This document shows positions 10,558 to 22,918 of a DNA stretch of 64,000 nt, piece by piece (the stretch's first letter is position 1; the number at the start of each line of letters is the position of its first letter). Source of the DNA: Phyllostachys edulis (lineage: Eukaryota > Streptophyta > Magnoliopsida > Poales > Poaceae); NCBI GenBank assembly GCA_036346405.1, contig CM070548.1, forward strand, positions 52,916,279 to 52,980,278, in the 5' to 3' direction. A model generated the notes under the pieces. The model saw only the letters and a program-made list of their open reading frames with translations. It made no database searches and was not told the DNA's origin. Made by a program: the position numbers and the translations under genes.

Positions 10558-13225
10558 TATGGAGGATCCAGTCGATCAGCAAGAATGCTGGTAGTCTTAC
10601 GACAATCACAGGCAACGATACTTGTATAATAGGCTCAGGAAGAGCCACAATTATACTCCAATGGGCACAACATTGGCCATTGAAGAAGCCTTGTACATAG
10701 AATCGACTAGAACTCTCCTAAGCTTTAAAGATATTCACGCTAACAGTCTCCATGTAGAGACTAAAGAAGAGTATGGTAAATAATACCTGGTCCTTACGAA
10801 GTTTGAAGAAAATGGAAAGAGGGTATTAGAATGACTTCCTTCATATGAATCCGGGCTATACTACACTAATATTAAGACACCTGTAGCCTATATTGTCCTG
10901 AAAACTACTTTTAGAAGCTCTGAACTTTTCTGTCGCTGGCATGATAGATTAGGCCACCCCGGTCTTAGGATGATGAGAAATATAATTAACAATTCTCAGG
11001 GACATAATATCAATATAAAGAATTTTTCGAATCAAGAAGATTTTGTGTGCCCCACATGTGATTTGAAAAGCGTAACCAAGTCACATGTGCTTGCTTGCAA
11101 TGCACCAGAAAGGGTTGAAATACCAAAGAAAATTGAATGTAACCCTAATCCCATCGAGAGGCTTCAGAATAAAAGGACAAGAACTTCGGCCCCTCGAATC
11201 CCAAGTAACCGAAGACTCCTGGCAAAAAAGGTTAAGAAGGACTTAACAAAGTTGATCACTAAAGTTCCCAGAACCAGAAGGGGAACCAATTGAGACATGG
11301 CACCAGTATGGAACCTTCAGTAAAAGGTATACCAGATTTGAACATTCCCAAGGAGGGAGACATCAGCATGGATGTGTGTGCACACATCGAAGCTGAAAAA
11401 CTAAAGGGACTTGCCCCGTAATTGGAAGCAGCGGTGAGCGAGTAGAAGCATTAGAAGAATCGACCCATGAAGAAATAGCTATAAATTATGTGACCACGGG
11501 AGAATCTGTGAATAGAACAACAGCAAATGTCGATATTTATTTTGTAAAGAAAATTGCCACAATCATCGATCTTGATCCAGAGTCTGCATCGCTCGCTGAA
11601 TGTAAGAAAAGATTATATTAGGAAGATTGGAGGAAGGCAATAGAAGCAGAATTATTATCTCTGAATAAAAGAGAGGTGTTTGGGCCTGTAAGCCGCACGC
11701 CTCCCTATGTGCACCCCGTAGGGCATAAGTGGGTATTTGTTCGAAAGAGAAATGAAAACAATGAAATTGTAAGATAAAAAGTAAGGCTTGTTGCACAAGG
11801 TTTCACTCAACGACCAGGAGTCGATTATGAAGAAACCTATTCCCTGGTCATGGGTAGAACTACCTTTAGATATTGAATCTCAATGGCAGTAAACCTGAAT
11901 TTAGAAATTAAATTGATGGATGTGGTAACTACAAACCTTTATGGAAACTTGGATTCATACATTTATATGAAGGTACTTGAAGGTATCCCTGTACCGAACC
12001 AAGGCAGAGCAAATAGAAATCTGTATAGTGTGCAACTTAGAAAGTCACTGTATGATCTTAAGCAATCAGGCAAAATGTTGTATAATCGCTTAAGCGACTT
12101 TTTCTGCAAGAAAGGCTACATGAATAATAATGATTGTCCCTGTGTATTTATACGACGATCCCAGGATGGATTTTGTGTAATCTCAGTATATGTAGATGAT
12201 CTGAATATCATCGGGACCCTGGAAGATATTAAGAAAGCAAGCTCTTATATGGAGTCGGAGTTCGAAATGAAAGATTTTGGTAAAACTAAATATTGTCTAG
12301 GCTTGCAGCTTGAGCATACCCCTGAAGGAATTTTAGTACATCAGTCAACCTACACTCAAAAACTATTAGAAAGGTTCGACTTTGAAAAGGTATATCCTTC
12401 GAAAGTGTCGATAGTTGGGAGATCCTTCCAGCAAGACAAGGACTCGTACTGACCTAGAGAAGAGAGGGAGGAAGCCCTGAGACCGGAATTCCCATACTTG
12501 AGCACAGTAGGAGCACTCATGTATTTAGCAAACTGTACTAGACTGGACATTGCATTTGTCATGAATCTATTAGCAAGGTATAGTGTAGAACCTACCAAAA
12601 GGCATTGACAGGCAATAAAGGACATCTTCCGATACCTCTAAGGAAGCAAAGGTCTTGGACTGTTCTACAGAAAGAACCAAGACCTAACTATGACTGGCTA
12701 TATAGATGTCGGGTACCTGTCAGACCCACATACAGCTAAGTCGCAAACATGCTATGTATTCCTATGTGGTGGAACTGCAATTTTATAGAAATCATCTAAG
12801 CAAAGTCTTGTATCAACTTCGACAAACCACTCAAAAATCATAGCACTGTACGAGGCCTCGCAAAAATATTCTTGGCTTCGACGGATGATTCACCACATCT
12901 AGCAGTTATGTGGATTGAATACCGTGCAAACCCCCACTATTATCTATGAAGATAATGCAGCTCGTGTTGCACAAGTGCAGATTGGTTATGTGAAGAGTCA
13001 ACTCACAAAGCATATCAACCCCAAGTTCTTCTATGCTCATGAATTGCAAAACATGGACGAAATTAAAGCACTGCAAACTAAGTCATGTGAAAATCTTGCA
13101 GATTAATTTATTCACTAAGTCAATTCCAGCATCTAGCTTTGAAAGATGCATTTGTGGAATTGGAATGATGAGACTTAGAGAAGAGCAGAATTCAGGGGGA
13201 GAACCTTCACGAACTCTTTATTAAA
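10558..13225 (+). pseudogene. Ty1/copia polyprotein remnant without integrase core
   Basis: Degenerate plus-strand reading shows the GAG-pre-integrase zinc finger (about 10920-11070: CRWHDRLGHPGLRMMRNI, CPTCDL), then at once the region that normally follows integrase (KSHVLACNAPERVEIPK). The catalytic core between them is missing and the frame stays open across the junction (10970-11293). Next come copia RT (11775-12640: VRLVAQGFTQRPGVDYEETY, then the catalytic ISVYVDDLNI at 12181-12210) and RNase H (12640-13110: YEASQKYSWLRRMIHHI). Many stops break it. The 5' part is absent because element A abuts at 10494. The 3' LTR follows at 13467. Confidence 0.85.
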
Positions 13226-13451
13226 GCTTGATCACGAAGATCGAGTACCCAAAGAATAAATTCTAGAGATTAAATGAAATTGGGTGGATTGTACTCTTTT
13301 TCCATTGACGAGTTTTCCTAAAGTTTCTCAGCTAAGGTTTTTAATAAGGCAATTCATGCAACACAACAGAACGTGTTTCATATACTCTTTCTCCAATTTT
13401 TTCCCACTTGGTTTTTATGGAGTTTTGATGAGACATGAACATGACGAATAA

Positions 13452-13725
13452 GTGCCCAAGGGGGACTGTTAATAAACCGGGCCCAGGCCTCACTGGTTTG
13501 GCCCACGATGGGCTCCTCATCCATCCAGTAGCCTATATAAAGGGGGGACCCCCAACCATTGTACTATAGTTTTATAGAAGAGCAATAAAGAGAAGCCAGA
13601 ATTCCCTCATATCTCTGTGTTCGGTCTACTATTCTGTTCTTGTGTTCTTGCATTGTTCTTACGATTCTGAGTTTGTCTATGAGATGATTGGTTGGACTGG
13701 ACTCATCAGCGATGGTTCCTCAACA
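13452..13725 (+). repeat. Polypurine tract and 3' LTR of the copia remnant
   Basis: GTGCCCAAGGGGGAC precedes an LTR-like segment that begins TGTTAATAAACC at 13467 and ends CTCAACA at 13725 (259 bp). It contains TATATAAAG (13533-13541) and AGCAATAAAG (about 13582). The segment 61387-61652 is the same LTR family, as shown by the shared stretch AGCAATAAAGAGAAG and the run through TCTACTATTCTGT to the end. Confidence 0.85.
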
Positions 13726-14034
13726 TTGACAACGAAATATTTACTATTGTGATTCTGCTTTAGCGAAAAACACTATAGGAAAAACATTGTTGTTGATCTG
13801 AACCTTTGTTTTTTTTATCGGGCGGTGACGATCGCTTTCTATTGTAGAGCACCATAGATCCCGTGCCTATCAGCCAGCTATCCATGCAAAGTGAGCACCG
13901 CTACAAGCCAAAATTTACGAGGTGTGTGTGGAACGCTCCTTTCATTTACAGCCTTGTTTTAGGGAGGAAACAGAAATACACTACTCCTACAGTACAACTC
14001 AATTACATCTCACCCACCATTAAATCTTGGATAT
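13726..14034. other. Unassigned spacer
   Basis: I see no gene, terminal repeat or recognisable element here. It is the flank between the copia LTR and the hAT-related segment. Confidence 0.5.
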
Positions 14035-14865
14035 GAATAGAGGTGGTCAGATGGGCCGTGTCAGCCGGGCCAGCACGAAGCACGACACTGTTGGCTTGAC
14101 CCAGGCACAGCACGGCCCACACTGTACATGGGTCGGGCCAGCATGACACAAAGGCCCATGCCTTGCTTAGGCTGCTACCCAGGCATGATGGGCCGGCCTG
14201 GCACGCCACAAACAGTGTCGGGCCGTGCCAGGCATGGCACGAGCCCGGCATGTCCCATGTGGCCCATGTGTGGAGAGTCTAAGGGAGGGAGTTGGCAAGC
14301 CGGGAGGAGAGGGGGCGATGCCGGTGTAGGGGTGGCATGGAGGTGGAGGCGGCAAGTCTGGCATCAAGGCGCCACTAGGGGCGTCGGGTGTCTTGTTGGC
14401 AGCAAATTAAGAGGCGAAGGGGCAATGGCGCAGGCGGCAGTTGGGGGAGAAAAGGTGGAGGCCCAGGCAGGCCACGTCGGCACCGTGGGTCGTGCGTGGC
14501 ATAGCATGGCCCGGGGGGAATCTATCCGTTGGGCTTTTTTGACTTTTTTTTACCGTTTGGGACTTTAAAAATAGAAAAAAAATTAAAAAAATCCCAAATT
14601 TTTTCTATAAATAGCCACCATACCCCCCTCATTCAGCAAATATCCATTCCTCATTCTCTCTTTCAAATTCTAGTTTGCAAATTCAAATTCGTAGTGAGAC
14701 AATTTGGCAAAATTCAAAAAATTTGTGCCAAATTTTGGAAAATTTAATTTCCAACAGCAAGTCAGCAAAAAAGGTACAATACTATTTTGTGCATAATTTT
14801 ATTGCTAGTATTTGTAATGCTAAGATGAAAGTAATCATAGTGTTAGTTTCGTTTTAGCAGTTTTG
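14035..14865 (+). other. Probable 5' end and leader of a hAT-type element
   Basis: 14038-14270 is a GC-rich stretch of repeated GGGCC, GGCACG and GCACGGCCC words, the kind of subterminal sequence seen at hAT ends in grasses, starting near AGAGGTGGTCAGATGGGCCG. The interval 14271-14520 is GC-rich low-complexity sequence. CTATAAATA (about 14607-14615) could be a TATA box, and the sequence turns AT-rich before the transposase exon. The opposite end of this element was not found. Assignment rests on sequence style and on the transposase fragment that follows. Confidence 0.45.
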
Positions 14866-15337
14866 GTTTTGGAAAATTACGATAGCTTTGCTCTTGGTGA
14901 TTACGGACTTTCACCGGAGGAAGTTGCATCCATGGAGGCTGCGGCTGCCTCAAACCAACCGCGGTTATTAGTGGAAGGGCAAGGTGGAGTTCCGTCATCA
15001 GGCTCCATGGCAACATCTTCATCGGTGACCACCGGAGCAAAGAGGTCGAGGCTGTCTACATTGGGAGTGCGAGAGAATTTCAACAGGAAAACCAAGCCAA
15101 GCGCACAAGGAAATCAGGTACCATATGCTGTTTGCAAAATTTGTCGCCAGGAATTGTCTGCAAAGTAGACAGTGATCCTGATGTAGCCCGTCAATCTCTC
15201 CATCATTTAATTTCTTCCGAGGATTTACCGTTAGGCTTTGGGGAGTCTAATGCTTTTCAAACATACATTAGAACTGCGTATAATCCTATATTCTTTTCCG
15301 TTTCTAGACAGACAACATCTAATAAAATAGTACAATG
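14866..15337 (+). pseudogene. hAT transposase fragment
   Basis: After an AG acceptor-like site (TTTTAGCAG, about 14860), the frame encodes acidic and Ser-rich sequence and then a half BED zinc finger (AVCKICRQELSAK, 15126-15164). A stop follows. About 10 bases later, in a different frame, comes DPDVARQSLHHLISSEDLPL and SNAFQTYIRTAYNPIFF, a part of hAT transposases normally well downstream of the BED finger. The intervening section is therefore deleted. The Mutator-like element then interrupts it at 15338-15348. No later hAT domains (dimerisation region) were recognised beyond that element, so this copy is dead. Confidence 0.65.
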
Positions 15338-15425
15338 AACACCTGGAGAATTTTTTTTTAATAATCTATTTTTTATTCAGAATTACAGAAACAATACTAC
15401 TTTATTTTTTTTGTCAGAAATAATC
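15338..15425 (+). repeat. Target duplication and left terminal inverted repeat of the Mutator-like element
   Basis: The 10 bp duplication (15338-15347) is followed by GAATTTTTTTTT, then by sequence matching the reverse complement of the right end through TTGTCAGAAATA (about 15411-15422). I see a handful of mismatches over the repeat. Confidence 0.8.
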
Positions 15426-15431
15426 ATGTAT

Positions 15432-15636
15432 AGCTCCACGGTTGGGCGACTTGGGCTAGTCGCCCATGGGTGAGCGACAAATGTCCAAGTCACTTAGCCG
15501 TGGGGCAACTGGACCTTTTGCCTCCAAGTCACCATACGGTGGAGCGAATGGGTCCTAGTCGCCGAACGGTGGAGCGACTAGGACACCTGTCGCTCAATGC
15601 TAGGCCCTAGTCGCCCAACCATTGGGTGACTAGGGG
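15432..15636. repeat. Palindromic repeat cluster, left
   Basis: Five to six copies of a ~35-40 bp unit built on near-palindromes such as GTCGCCCAACCATTGGGTGAC and GTCGCCGAACGGTGGAGCGAC. They lie between the terminal repeat and the TATA box of the first gene. Related clusters are at 19411-19628 and 39358-39528. Confidence 0.8.
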
Positions 15637-15640
15637 CGCT

Positions 15641-15647
15641 TATATAA
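15641..15647 (+). promoter_or_regulatory. TATA box of the plant-mobile-domain gene
   Basis: TATATAA follows directly on the palindrome cluster. A GA-rich tract (15710-15770), such as occurs in grass 5' leaders, follows it. Confidence 0.45.
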
Positions 15648-16528
15648 CCACGCGCGCGTGGCTACCCGCGAACAGTCGACATTTCTTTCCAGAGAGCGAT
15701 AGTGCGAGGAGAAGAAGAGAGGAGAGGGAGAGGGAAAGAGAGGAGAGGAAGAGGGAGAGGGGGAAAGAAAGTGTCTTCGCATCGACGACGACAACGGTGA
15801 ATCTCTAACATTATTTTATATGCGTGTATTTTTGAAACCATGGTAGGTTACCAAGCAACATCATGTGTATTGACATATTGTTAGCAAATGAAATAATGGT
15901 AGGTTAATTTGAAAAATCTTTAGATGCGTACTGTGTAGTGTCATATTATCAGTGGCGAAGCTAGAAAATTTGTGTGGGGGTGTAGCAGTGATGGTAAAGA
16001 TTAGGCTATTAAGCAATTATCGATTGAACGAATGTTAGGGTTGGGTAAACAAGGCATTGTAAATATTGTATTCAGATGATACTTAATATTTATATATAAT
16101 TAGTTGTGCTTTTTTCCCAATCGAGCGACTGCTTCACACATTTAGTTGTGAAACAACTTAATTTTATGGAGTGTTGATGATAACAATTGCTAACATCGGT
16201 AAATAAGTTTTAAATATGTGTGAACATATAACTAAAAACTTTGTAGTCATTACATGATATTTTGTTAGAAAATGGTGGTGCCCATGCATACCGGGCAACC
16301 CACCTGGACAGGGTCCATGCATATTATTAATAGTTGTAAATATCTTAGTTGTAGGTTTGCATATAAAATCATGGTAGGTTACTTTCGAAAGCATGGTAGG
16401 TTATGAACAAAAAATCACTAGACTTATGCAAGAATGCAACTTAATTTTTAGAATTTCCAGAGCTACGCTATAAGTAATTGAACCCACTAATTGTGTCATA
16501 ATTGCTAACTAGAAATTAATTTGCAGGT

Positions 16529-19276
16529 ATGGCTCACGACCCTAGTGGTTCGGACTGGCATTTTGGCCTGCTGGACCGGCTAGTCGGCGCACAGCACCGC
16601 GCGAGCCGTTGTTTCCCACATCCGGTTCACGGGGATGACACGACTGACTTGGGGGTGGTTCGTACACGGACACCTCGACGGGCTTGGAGACTGGACCCAC
16701 GCTGGGTAGACAGGTTTTGTTCGCAAGCTATGCCACTTCTTTGTGTCATATGTCCGCTATGTAGTTACTTTTCGTGCTTTGCAAGCTAAGCCATGCTGTT
16801 CTTCTACCTCTCGCGCGGATGGTGGAGGCCACCGAAGAGGACGATGCTCTGGTCGAGGACGATGGGGAGGTCTGGCGATGCGAGTGGTCACGACGGTTCC
16901 TGTTCGACCGTCGCTCTGATATACTGGTGGACGATGGCGGCGAGACGCACACCTTCCACCTCCCATTTGGGGAGATGGTCCCCACTATGCAGGATGTCGT
17001 GCTGCTGCCTAGCCTACCTATCGCGGGAGCCCCAGCCTTCCCGCCGAACGCACCTGTCAACTAGCGCAATGCCCTGCTGGGCAGGTTTTAGAGGGTTCTT
17101 GCGGCGGAGGCTGTGCCACCGTACTACGACTTCCAGGAGTGACAATGGCATGGCCCGCCCCTGCGGTGGCTTTCGCAATTCTGGGTACGTATGCTACCTA
17201 TTTTCCATGTTTAGCAATGCACTATCCTAGCCATATGACGGGCTTACTAATTATTCGTTTGTGCATAGGTCGAGCGGATGGTCCCGGAGTCCACCGACAA
17301 CTAGGTGTCGCGGCACCTCGAGGCATACCTGTTGTGGCTCTTCAGCTGGGTGCTATTTACTAGCAGCCATAGTGACTCCATCGACACTCGCTTCGTGGGG
17401 TACGCGAGGGTCGTCACCGACGGCGAGGAGCTACAGATCAGTTGGGGATCAGCTATACTTGCCGCGATGTACCACGGCATATGCAATGCATGTTGTAGGA
17501 CGAAGCCGACATCTATCCTCACAGGCTACCCCCTCCTGCTACAGCTGTGGTCATTTGAGTGCTTCTCTCTTGGATGGCCCATGCTGGTAGACTCTAGTCC
17601 ATACAGCGTGAACATGTACCATGGGGACGCGGTGGACCAGCCAACCGTAGGGTCCCTTTGGTGCTATAGACAAGTACGTACTTCCCTCTATCTTTACTTC
17701 AGTCATATTATAGGTCATCCTTTGTAACCACTATTCTGGCTCGCAGGCACAGTATGCACATGTGCAGGTCACACGTGTGTACGAGCACTTCATGGAGCAG
17801 TTGGACCACCTCACCGCTGACGACGTGCACTGGGAGCCATACTCTAATCAGGAGATGGAGGACCGTGTGCTGGGGGGGCTGTCCTCACTGTGCTGGTGCG
17901 ACCAGGCGTACTGGTGGACACAGAAGAAACTCGTCTTCGACGTGTTCGTTGAGGACTACGCGGTGAATAGGGTGATGCACCAGTTTAGCCTCCACCAGGT
18001 TGTTCCAGTTCCCATCGGGATGAGGGTGCCTGACTCGACCCACGCGTGAGTTACACACACACAACACATGTTCGTTTTTTTTTTTTGCCAATTCTATTAC
18101 AATGGCTTCTAATTGCGATTAATGCGTTTACATAAGCATAGTAGGAGGGTGGCACGGAGACCTGATGGTTGGCAAATATGGAGCCGTGGGTGGCGCAGTG
18201 GGCGAACGCCCTCGAGGACTACGTGAAGGAGGATGCCCCGTACGAACCCAGTGCGTACGACGAGTACCTACGCTGGTACTCCCCGCAGACATGCACCAGG
18301 CTGGTGCATGTCATCCACCCTCTCCTCGCTTGCATACCGACCGACCGACCAGCAGCTCAGACACGCCGCGACGGCGTGCACCTTGCGCGACGCTCTCGTG
18401 GTTCAACATGTTTGAGTAAGGTTACGTCAATTACAAGTTTGACGCTTTCATGTACTCCTTGCAGACGGACATCAACATCGCGATGGCGCGGGAGTCCTGG
18501 TCGATCCTAGATAGGCTCGCCCACGGTGCAGAGGGGACGCGGGACGAGATAGCGCTATTTGCCCATCAGGTCTATAGTGTGGTGAGGCGTGCAGTGACCC
18601 TGACGTCGTGTAGGACGGTCCAGGAGGTGGCCACATCGGTGCATACGCCGAGGCCAGCACGTCCTATAGCAAAGTCAGGAGGCTCAAGAGAGGCACGTGC
18701 ATGTGCCCTGCCTGTGCCTACGCTTTGGCAGGCTGGAGGGTCCAGGTGGGCACGTGAGTACGCACCGCCACTACCACCACCACCGCCATGGTCATCGTTC
18801 CTAGACACCTACCCGAGAGCGCTAGGGCAGTACCCTTTCTTCTCCGACCCATATGGACAGTACGGCGGGTATGACCATTTCACGCGTGTCATGGTCCACG
18901 ATGAAGGTATGTTTCCTCTCTTCAGGATTATGATCGTCGAGATATTGTAGGGATTAACATTATTTGTCCTACAAGTTTCCTGCTCCAGGCGGGAGAGCTC
19001 TCCCAACACGACGATGCCCACGAGGCCATGGACGCCTTCTTCGCGGATTACCCCGGGGAGATCAGGGGAGCAGCTGAGCCCGCACCCATCAAGGTTCTTT
19101 CTAGGTTGTAGCTTAGTGGGCTCCCAGTGGGCACACAGGCACAGGTGGAGTCGACCCCTGAGGCCTTGGGAGCATGGGTCAACAAGGCTCTAGACCACCT
19201 TTCTCTGTGCGGACTGGGAGTGGGACGTGGCGACGACGGAGGAGGAGCTACGGGTAGTGTAGCGGGTGGCCAGTAG
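16529..19276 (+). pseudogene. Plant mobile domain (PMD) gene, transposon-borne
   Basis: ATG at 16529 opens MAHDPSGSDWHFGLLDRLVG. Later exons give the PMD hallmarks: THTFHLPFGEMVPTMQDVVL (16944-17003), YYDFQE and QWHGPPLRWL (about 17120-17175), HLEAYLLWLFSWVLFTSSHS (17311-17370) and SWGSAILAAMYHGICNACC (17440-17496). A further exon spans 17745-18049 (VYEHFMEQL; CDQAYWWTQKKLVFDVFVED). The C-terminal exons run to TAG 19274-19276. PMD proteins (MAIN/MAIL1-like, PF10536) occur both as host silencing factors and within transposons. Introns lie near 16716-16794, 17190-17268, 17672-17745, 18050-18160, 18415-18465 and 18905-18988. Stops such as TAG at 17062 and 17088, and one near 19107, show it is dead. 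Exon limits are approximate. Confidence 0.8.
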
Positions 19277-19410
19277 GGCGTCTTCGTTGTGCTCTGTGTA
19301 CTTATATTATGTGTTTACGTATTCTACTTCGTGGTTACTATGACATGGTTGTCTATGCATTCCCTCTTGCATTGTACTATAAATTATTCATAGATTACTT
19401 ACCAATCGTC

Positions 19411-19628
19411 TGTGCCCTAGTCGCTGAACCATTGGATGACTTGGTAGCAAAAAGTGGCCCACTACTATCTGCCAAGTCGTCCAACGATTTAGCGACTAGT
19501 CGACGTGTCGCTAAACCGTTGGGCCAGTACTTGCTACCAAGTCTTCCAACGGATGAGCGACTAGTTGACGTGTTGCTCAACCGTTGGCCCACTACTTGCT
19601 GCTAAGTCGTCCAATGGTTGAGCGACTA
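19411..19628. repeat. Palindromic repeat cluster, middle
   Basis: About five copies of the same palindrome-based unit as at the element ends (for example GTCGTCCAATGGTTGAGCGAC). They lie between the first and second genes and just upstream of a GA-rich leader. Confidence 0.75.
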
Positions 19629-20006
19629 GACAGTTGTATAGAAGCCAGACCCAGTCCTGTCATGGTTTCTTTCACCATTTCTCTCAGCAGACAATGAGAG
19701 CAGATCGGGAAAGGAGAAAAGGGGAGGGATAGAAGGATAGGGGGAGTGAAGAGGAGGAGAAGGTAGGGAGAGGGAGAAGCAGAGGAGCTCGAGAGAGGTA
19801 GAGAAGGGAAGGAGAGGAGCTTGGGAGAGGTATAGAGGGGGAGGAGAGGAGCTCAGGAGAGGGGGATAAGGGAGGAGAGGAGCTCGGGACATGAAAGAGA
19901 AAGATGAAGGAACCTCATTGGTAAGAAGAGAAGGTCTCCGCATGAAGGTAATAGTCTTGTTTGTTCTTGTTCTCAGCCGAATGTAGGCGACATGTAGCTA
20001 CTTGTT
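19629..20006 (+). pseudogene. 5' portion of the second gene of the Mutator-like element
   Basis: This segment mirrors the start of the first gene: palindrome cluster, a TATA-like GTATAG (19637-19642), then a GA-rich leader (19690-19890). An ATG at 19890 opens a short frame (MKEKDEGTSLV) that ends in a GTAAG-like donor. The Tekay LTR begins at about 20007, so the rest of the gene continues only at 37865. No protein domain is recognisable in this part. Confidence 0.45.
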
Positions 20007-22018
20007 GTTCTAATTGCTATTTGAGTTCTCAGTATTTTCTAAATTAGAAAAACTATATAAAATCTCAGATAAATATTTGGGCCGAATCTTTCTGGCCCAA
20101 TCTTCTATTCCCACGCCTGGCCCACTTCATGGCCCATTTGCGTGCGTTCGCTCAGCCCAGCCAGCCTGCCTCACCCGCGTGCATTTGCGTTCGCGTCCAC
20201 TGACACATGGGCCCGTGCCTTGGTTTCTCTGACTGGTGTGTCTACCACTTCGTCGTCCTCCTCGCATCTTCTTCTCTGCGCGAGCGTCGCCACGTCCACC
20301 ATTGATCCTCTCAAAGCTTCGTCTGATAATAGTTGTTGCAACCTGGTTTCTTTGCGCCAACCCCACCAACCTTTATCTCTATCTTCCCCGCATCTTTTCG
20401 GATCAAAATCATATCCCGAATTCGGCTCTATCTCCGAGTTCTCCACGAGTTTATCTTGGACTCTTTAGAACTCTGCCACTAATATGCCACCCCGTGCCGC
20501 CCAGACCGTATAAAAGGCACCCCCGTGTTCACATTGCCGCCCGCACCACGAACCCTCGATGAATTCCACCCTAATCACCCTAGCACCGCCGCGATTTGAG
20601 ATTTAGAGTTCGGTCACCGAAACCCTAAAAACTTCAATTCCTCCACCACCAGCGACGCTCCACCTCCGTTGACCGTGCCGCCGACTTCCTTGTCGCAAGA
20701 GCACCCTCGTGCACCTCTCTATGACCCCATAGCGCCTTTGGTTTTCATCGCCGACAAAACCGAGCTTTGTTCTCCACTCCGGCCGTGATTCCAGCCGACT
20801 CCGTCGCTCTCCAGTACCAACTCGGGTATCCTCAGGTGCGCAATAGTGAGAGCTATCCAATGCGCACTCTCACCATCACTGCTGTACCCTGAATCGCCGT
20901 TACCACTGACGACTATGTGTGTAATCGCCAATCTAACGTCATTAGATGATGCGTCGCCCACGTCTGTCACTGAGCCAGTGACTCTGTCGACGTGTCATGT
21001 GCGTGGTGCTAGATCAGTGCCCACGTATTCACCCGCATGGCAGTCCAACCTCAAGCCAGATTCTAAGGCTCGGTGAACCTGGTTCACCGTGAGCCGAGTC
21101 ACTAACATATGGGTCCCACATGTCAGATTTTCTTTTATTTCTTTTAGTTTTGAAAATCTCAGGGCTGGCGTCAGGCTGGCATCATAATCCAATTTTTCCT
21201 TTGGAAAATAATTCAAAAATTCCAATAAATCCTAATTACGGTATTTTCTTTAGATTTAAATTTTCAAAGGCCATATCTTTTGCATCCGAACTCGATTTAG
21301 CCCAGTCAAAGTTCTAAATTCATCTAAATTCGAGATATATTTATCTAAGATTTTTATTTAATTTTTAAAGTTTTTTCTCTCTATTATTTATTTATTTTGT
21401 TTATTTGCTTCGTTTGCGAGTAGACGTTGATACTTCGGGGAACTTTGAAGGAGTGCCTCAAGATCAAGACCAGTACCTAGATCTATTCCAAGGCAAGTTA
21501 TACATTTGATCATATTGAACCCAGTTTTCAAAAGTTACTTTGTTTCAGATTATTGCATTTACTTTTAGTATTTATTTAAATACTCTTGGGTGTAGTTATT
21601 AATCCTAATTGTTATATCCACCTTGTCTATTATTATGTCATAATATTTTTTCACCCTAGATTGGTTCATTATTTAGTTGGTATTATCATAACACCAACGT
21701 GGGTTGGTTAGATACGATTAGTCTGCTTAGCCATGCCACGAGTCATCATTTCATGTGAGTTGCAAATATAAATCTGACTAAGTTTAGTTTTGTTCCGCTG
21801 CTGCTTATTTCTTTAGTGTCAAACCTGCGTGGCTTAATAAATATAAACTCAACAATACGGTCAAAACGCTTATTTGTTAATCAAATTACTCGCTTATGCT
21901 ATTATTTCGTCTTGTGTGGATCGATATTCATCTATGTTGACACTGTGTGCACTAGCATGATCCTGGACTAGTGCATTCTACACAGAGGGTCTAGAATTGC
22001 ATTGTTTGGGTCTCGACA
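20007..22018 (+). repeat. 5' LTR of the Tekay element, truncated
   Basis: It is alignable with 34980-37864 from CTAATTGCTATTTGA onward and ends in TCTCGACA just before the primer-binding site. The first ~230 bases of the LTR are missing. It also lacks 1,024 bases present in the 3' LTR (36607-37630), the gap being flanked by AAGT in the longer copy. Near 21000-21130 it keeps about 100 bases that the 3' LTR has lost. TATAAAAGG at 20510-20518 is the likely promoter. Confidence 0.85.
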
Positions 22019-22022
22019 GAGG

Positions 22023-22035
22023 TGGTATCAGAGCC
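22023..22035 (+). promoter_or_regulatory. Primer-binding site, tRNA-iMet type
   Basis: TGGTATCAGAGCC lies four bases after the end of the 5' LTR and is the usual methionine-initiator tRNA complement in plant LTR elements. Confidence 0.9.
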
Positions 22036-22231
22036 ATACTGACTGTAGGTCTTGACCATAGTTAGATCAGCCGTCTTAGATTGTCCAAATTATTTTCTAA
22101 AGCAAAATTAAGCAGCAAGATTAATTGAACTGCTTAACTCCTCTCATGTCTTTCTTGACTCAACTATTGCTGGAATTTTTCCTCTCCCCGCCGTTTTAAT
22201 TTGGTTCTTACCCTCTTGTCTATTTTGACAG

Positions 22232-22918
22232 ATGCCTCATCTTCAGAACTATGGTGAACGCAAGGGAGGACTTGCCGCTGAGCTCTGGAAGCTGTTGCAA
22301 GTGCTTGGAGGCTTCGACCGTCTGATGTATCGTGGCAGCAACTGGGTAGCGAATGGCTGAGACTATGGAGTGATCAGCCGTTTGACTATCTATGCCAGGA
22401 GAGACACCAAAGCAAGCCAAGCCCTAAACATCTCTGCTCGGAGGATTGTCTGTACCGAAGCAATTCAAGAAGCTTTGCGCCTCGCCATCTTAAGGATCTA
22501 CAACATCTACGCTCGCGAGCTGCAAGACACCATCTTCTGCTACCACCCTCGTGCCTCTGCAGTGGACCTTCCTGCGTGCTACCCATCTATAGATGGAGAG
22601 AGCAACGCCACCGTGGTGCACCTTGCCCAGTTCGCCGCTGCTCAGGAGGAGTCACTAGAGTTGGCCGCTACAAAGCTAGAGTACGTCCACGAGACCTTGC
22701 AAATGGCATAACAAAGGATCGCCGTGCTAGAAGAAGCCCTCTACGGTCAGCGCGAGTATGAGAAGGATCAAGAAGAGGAAGACCCCGAAGAAGAAGAACC
22801 AGAGGAAGACAAAGAAGAAGCTGAGGAGCCAGCAGAGGCCGCAGAGCCGGAGGAACCAGTTGTGCCTACACCAGGGACGCCTGTTCCTGCTACACTAGTC
22901 CCAGGGCACCATGACTAA
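22232..22918 (+). pseudogene. Accessory protein gene of a grass Tekay-type element
   Basis: A single frame from ATG 22232 (MPHLQNYGERKGGLAAELWK) to TAA 22916-22918 would give 228 residues, interrupted by two stops (TGA near 22360 and TAA at 22709). The middle (RLTIYARRDTKASQALNISA, then LRLAILRIYNIYAREL) and the part HLAQFAAAQEESLELAATKL resemble a protein I know only as an uncharacterised grass retrotransposon product encoded before gag. The tail is a long Glu/Pro-rich acidic segment. Its function is unknown. The position between primer-binding site and gag shows that it belongs to the retrotransposon rather than the host. Confidence 0.65.

Noticed and set aside
14128..14568. Gly/Arg-rich frame of 146 codons
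   Set aside because: Low-complexity GC-rich sequence of a hAT-like subterminal region.
15432..15636. CRISPR-like array
   Set aside because: The repeats are palindromic, imperfect and unevenly spaced in a plant transposon; the organism and context exclude CRISPR.
22023..22035. Methionine tRNA gene fragment
   Set aside because: Only the 13 bases complementary to a tRNA 3' end are present, next to an LTR; it is a primer-binding site.
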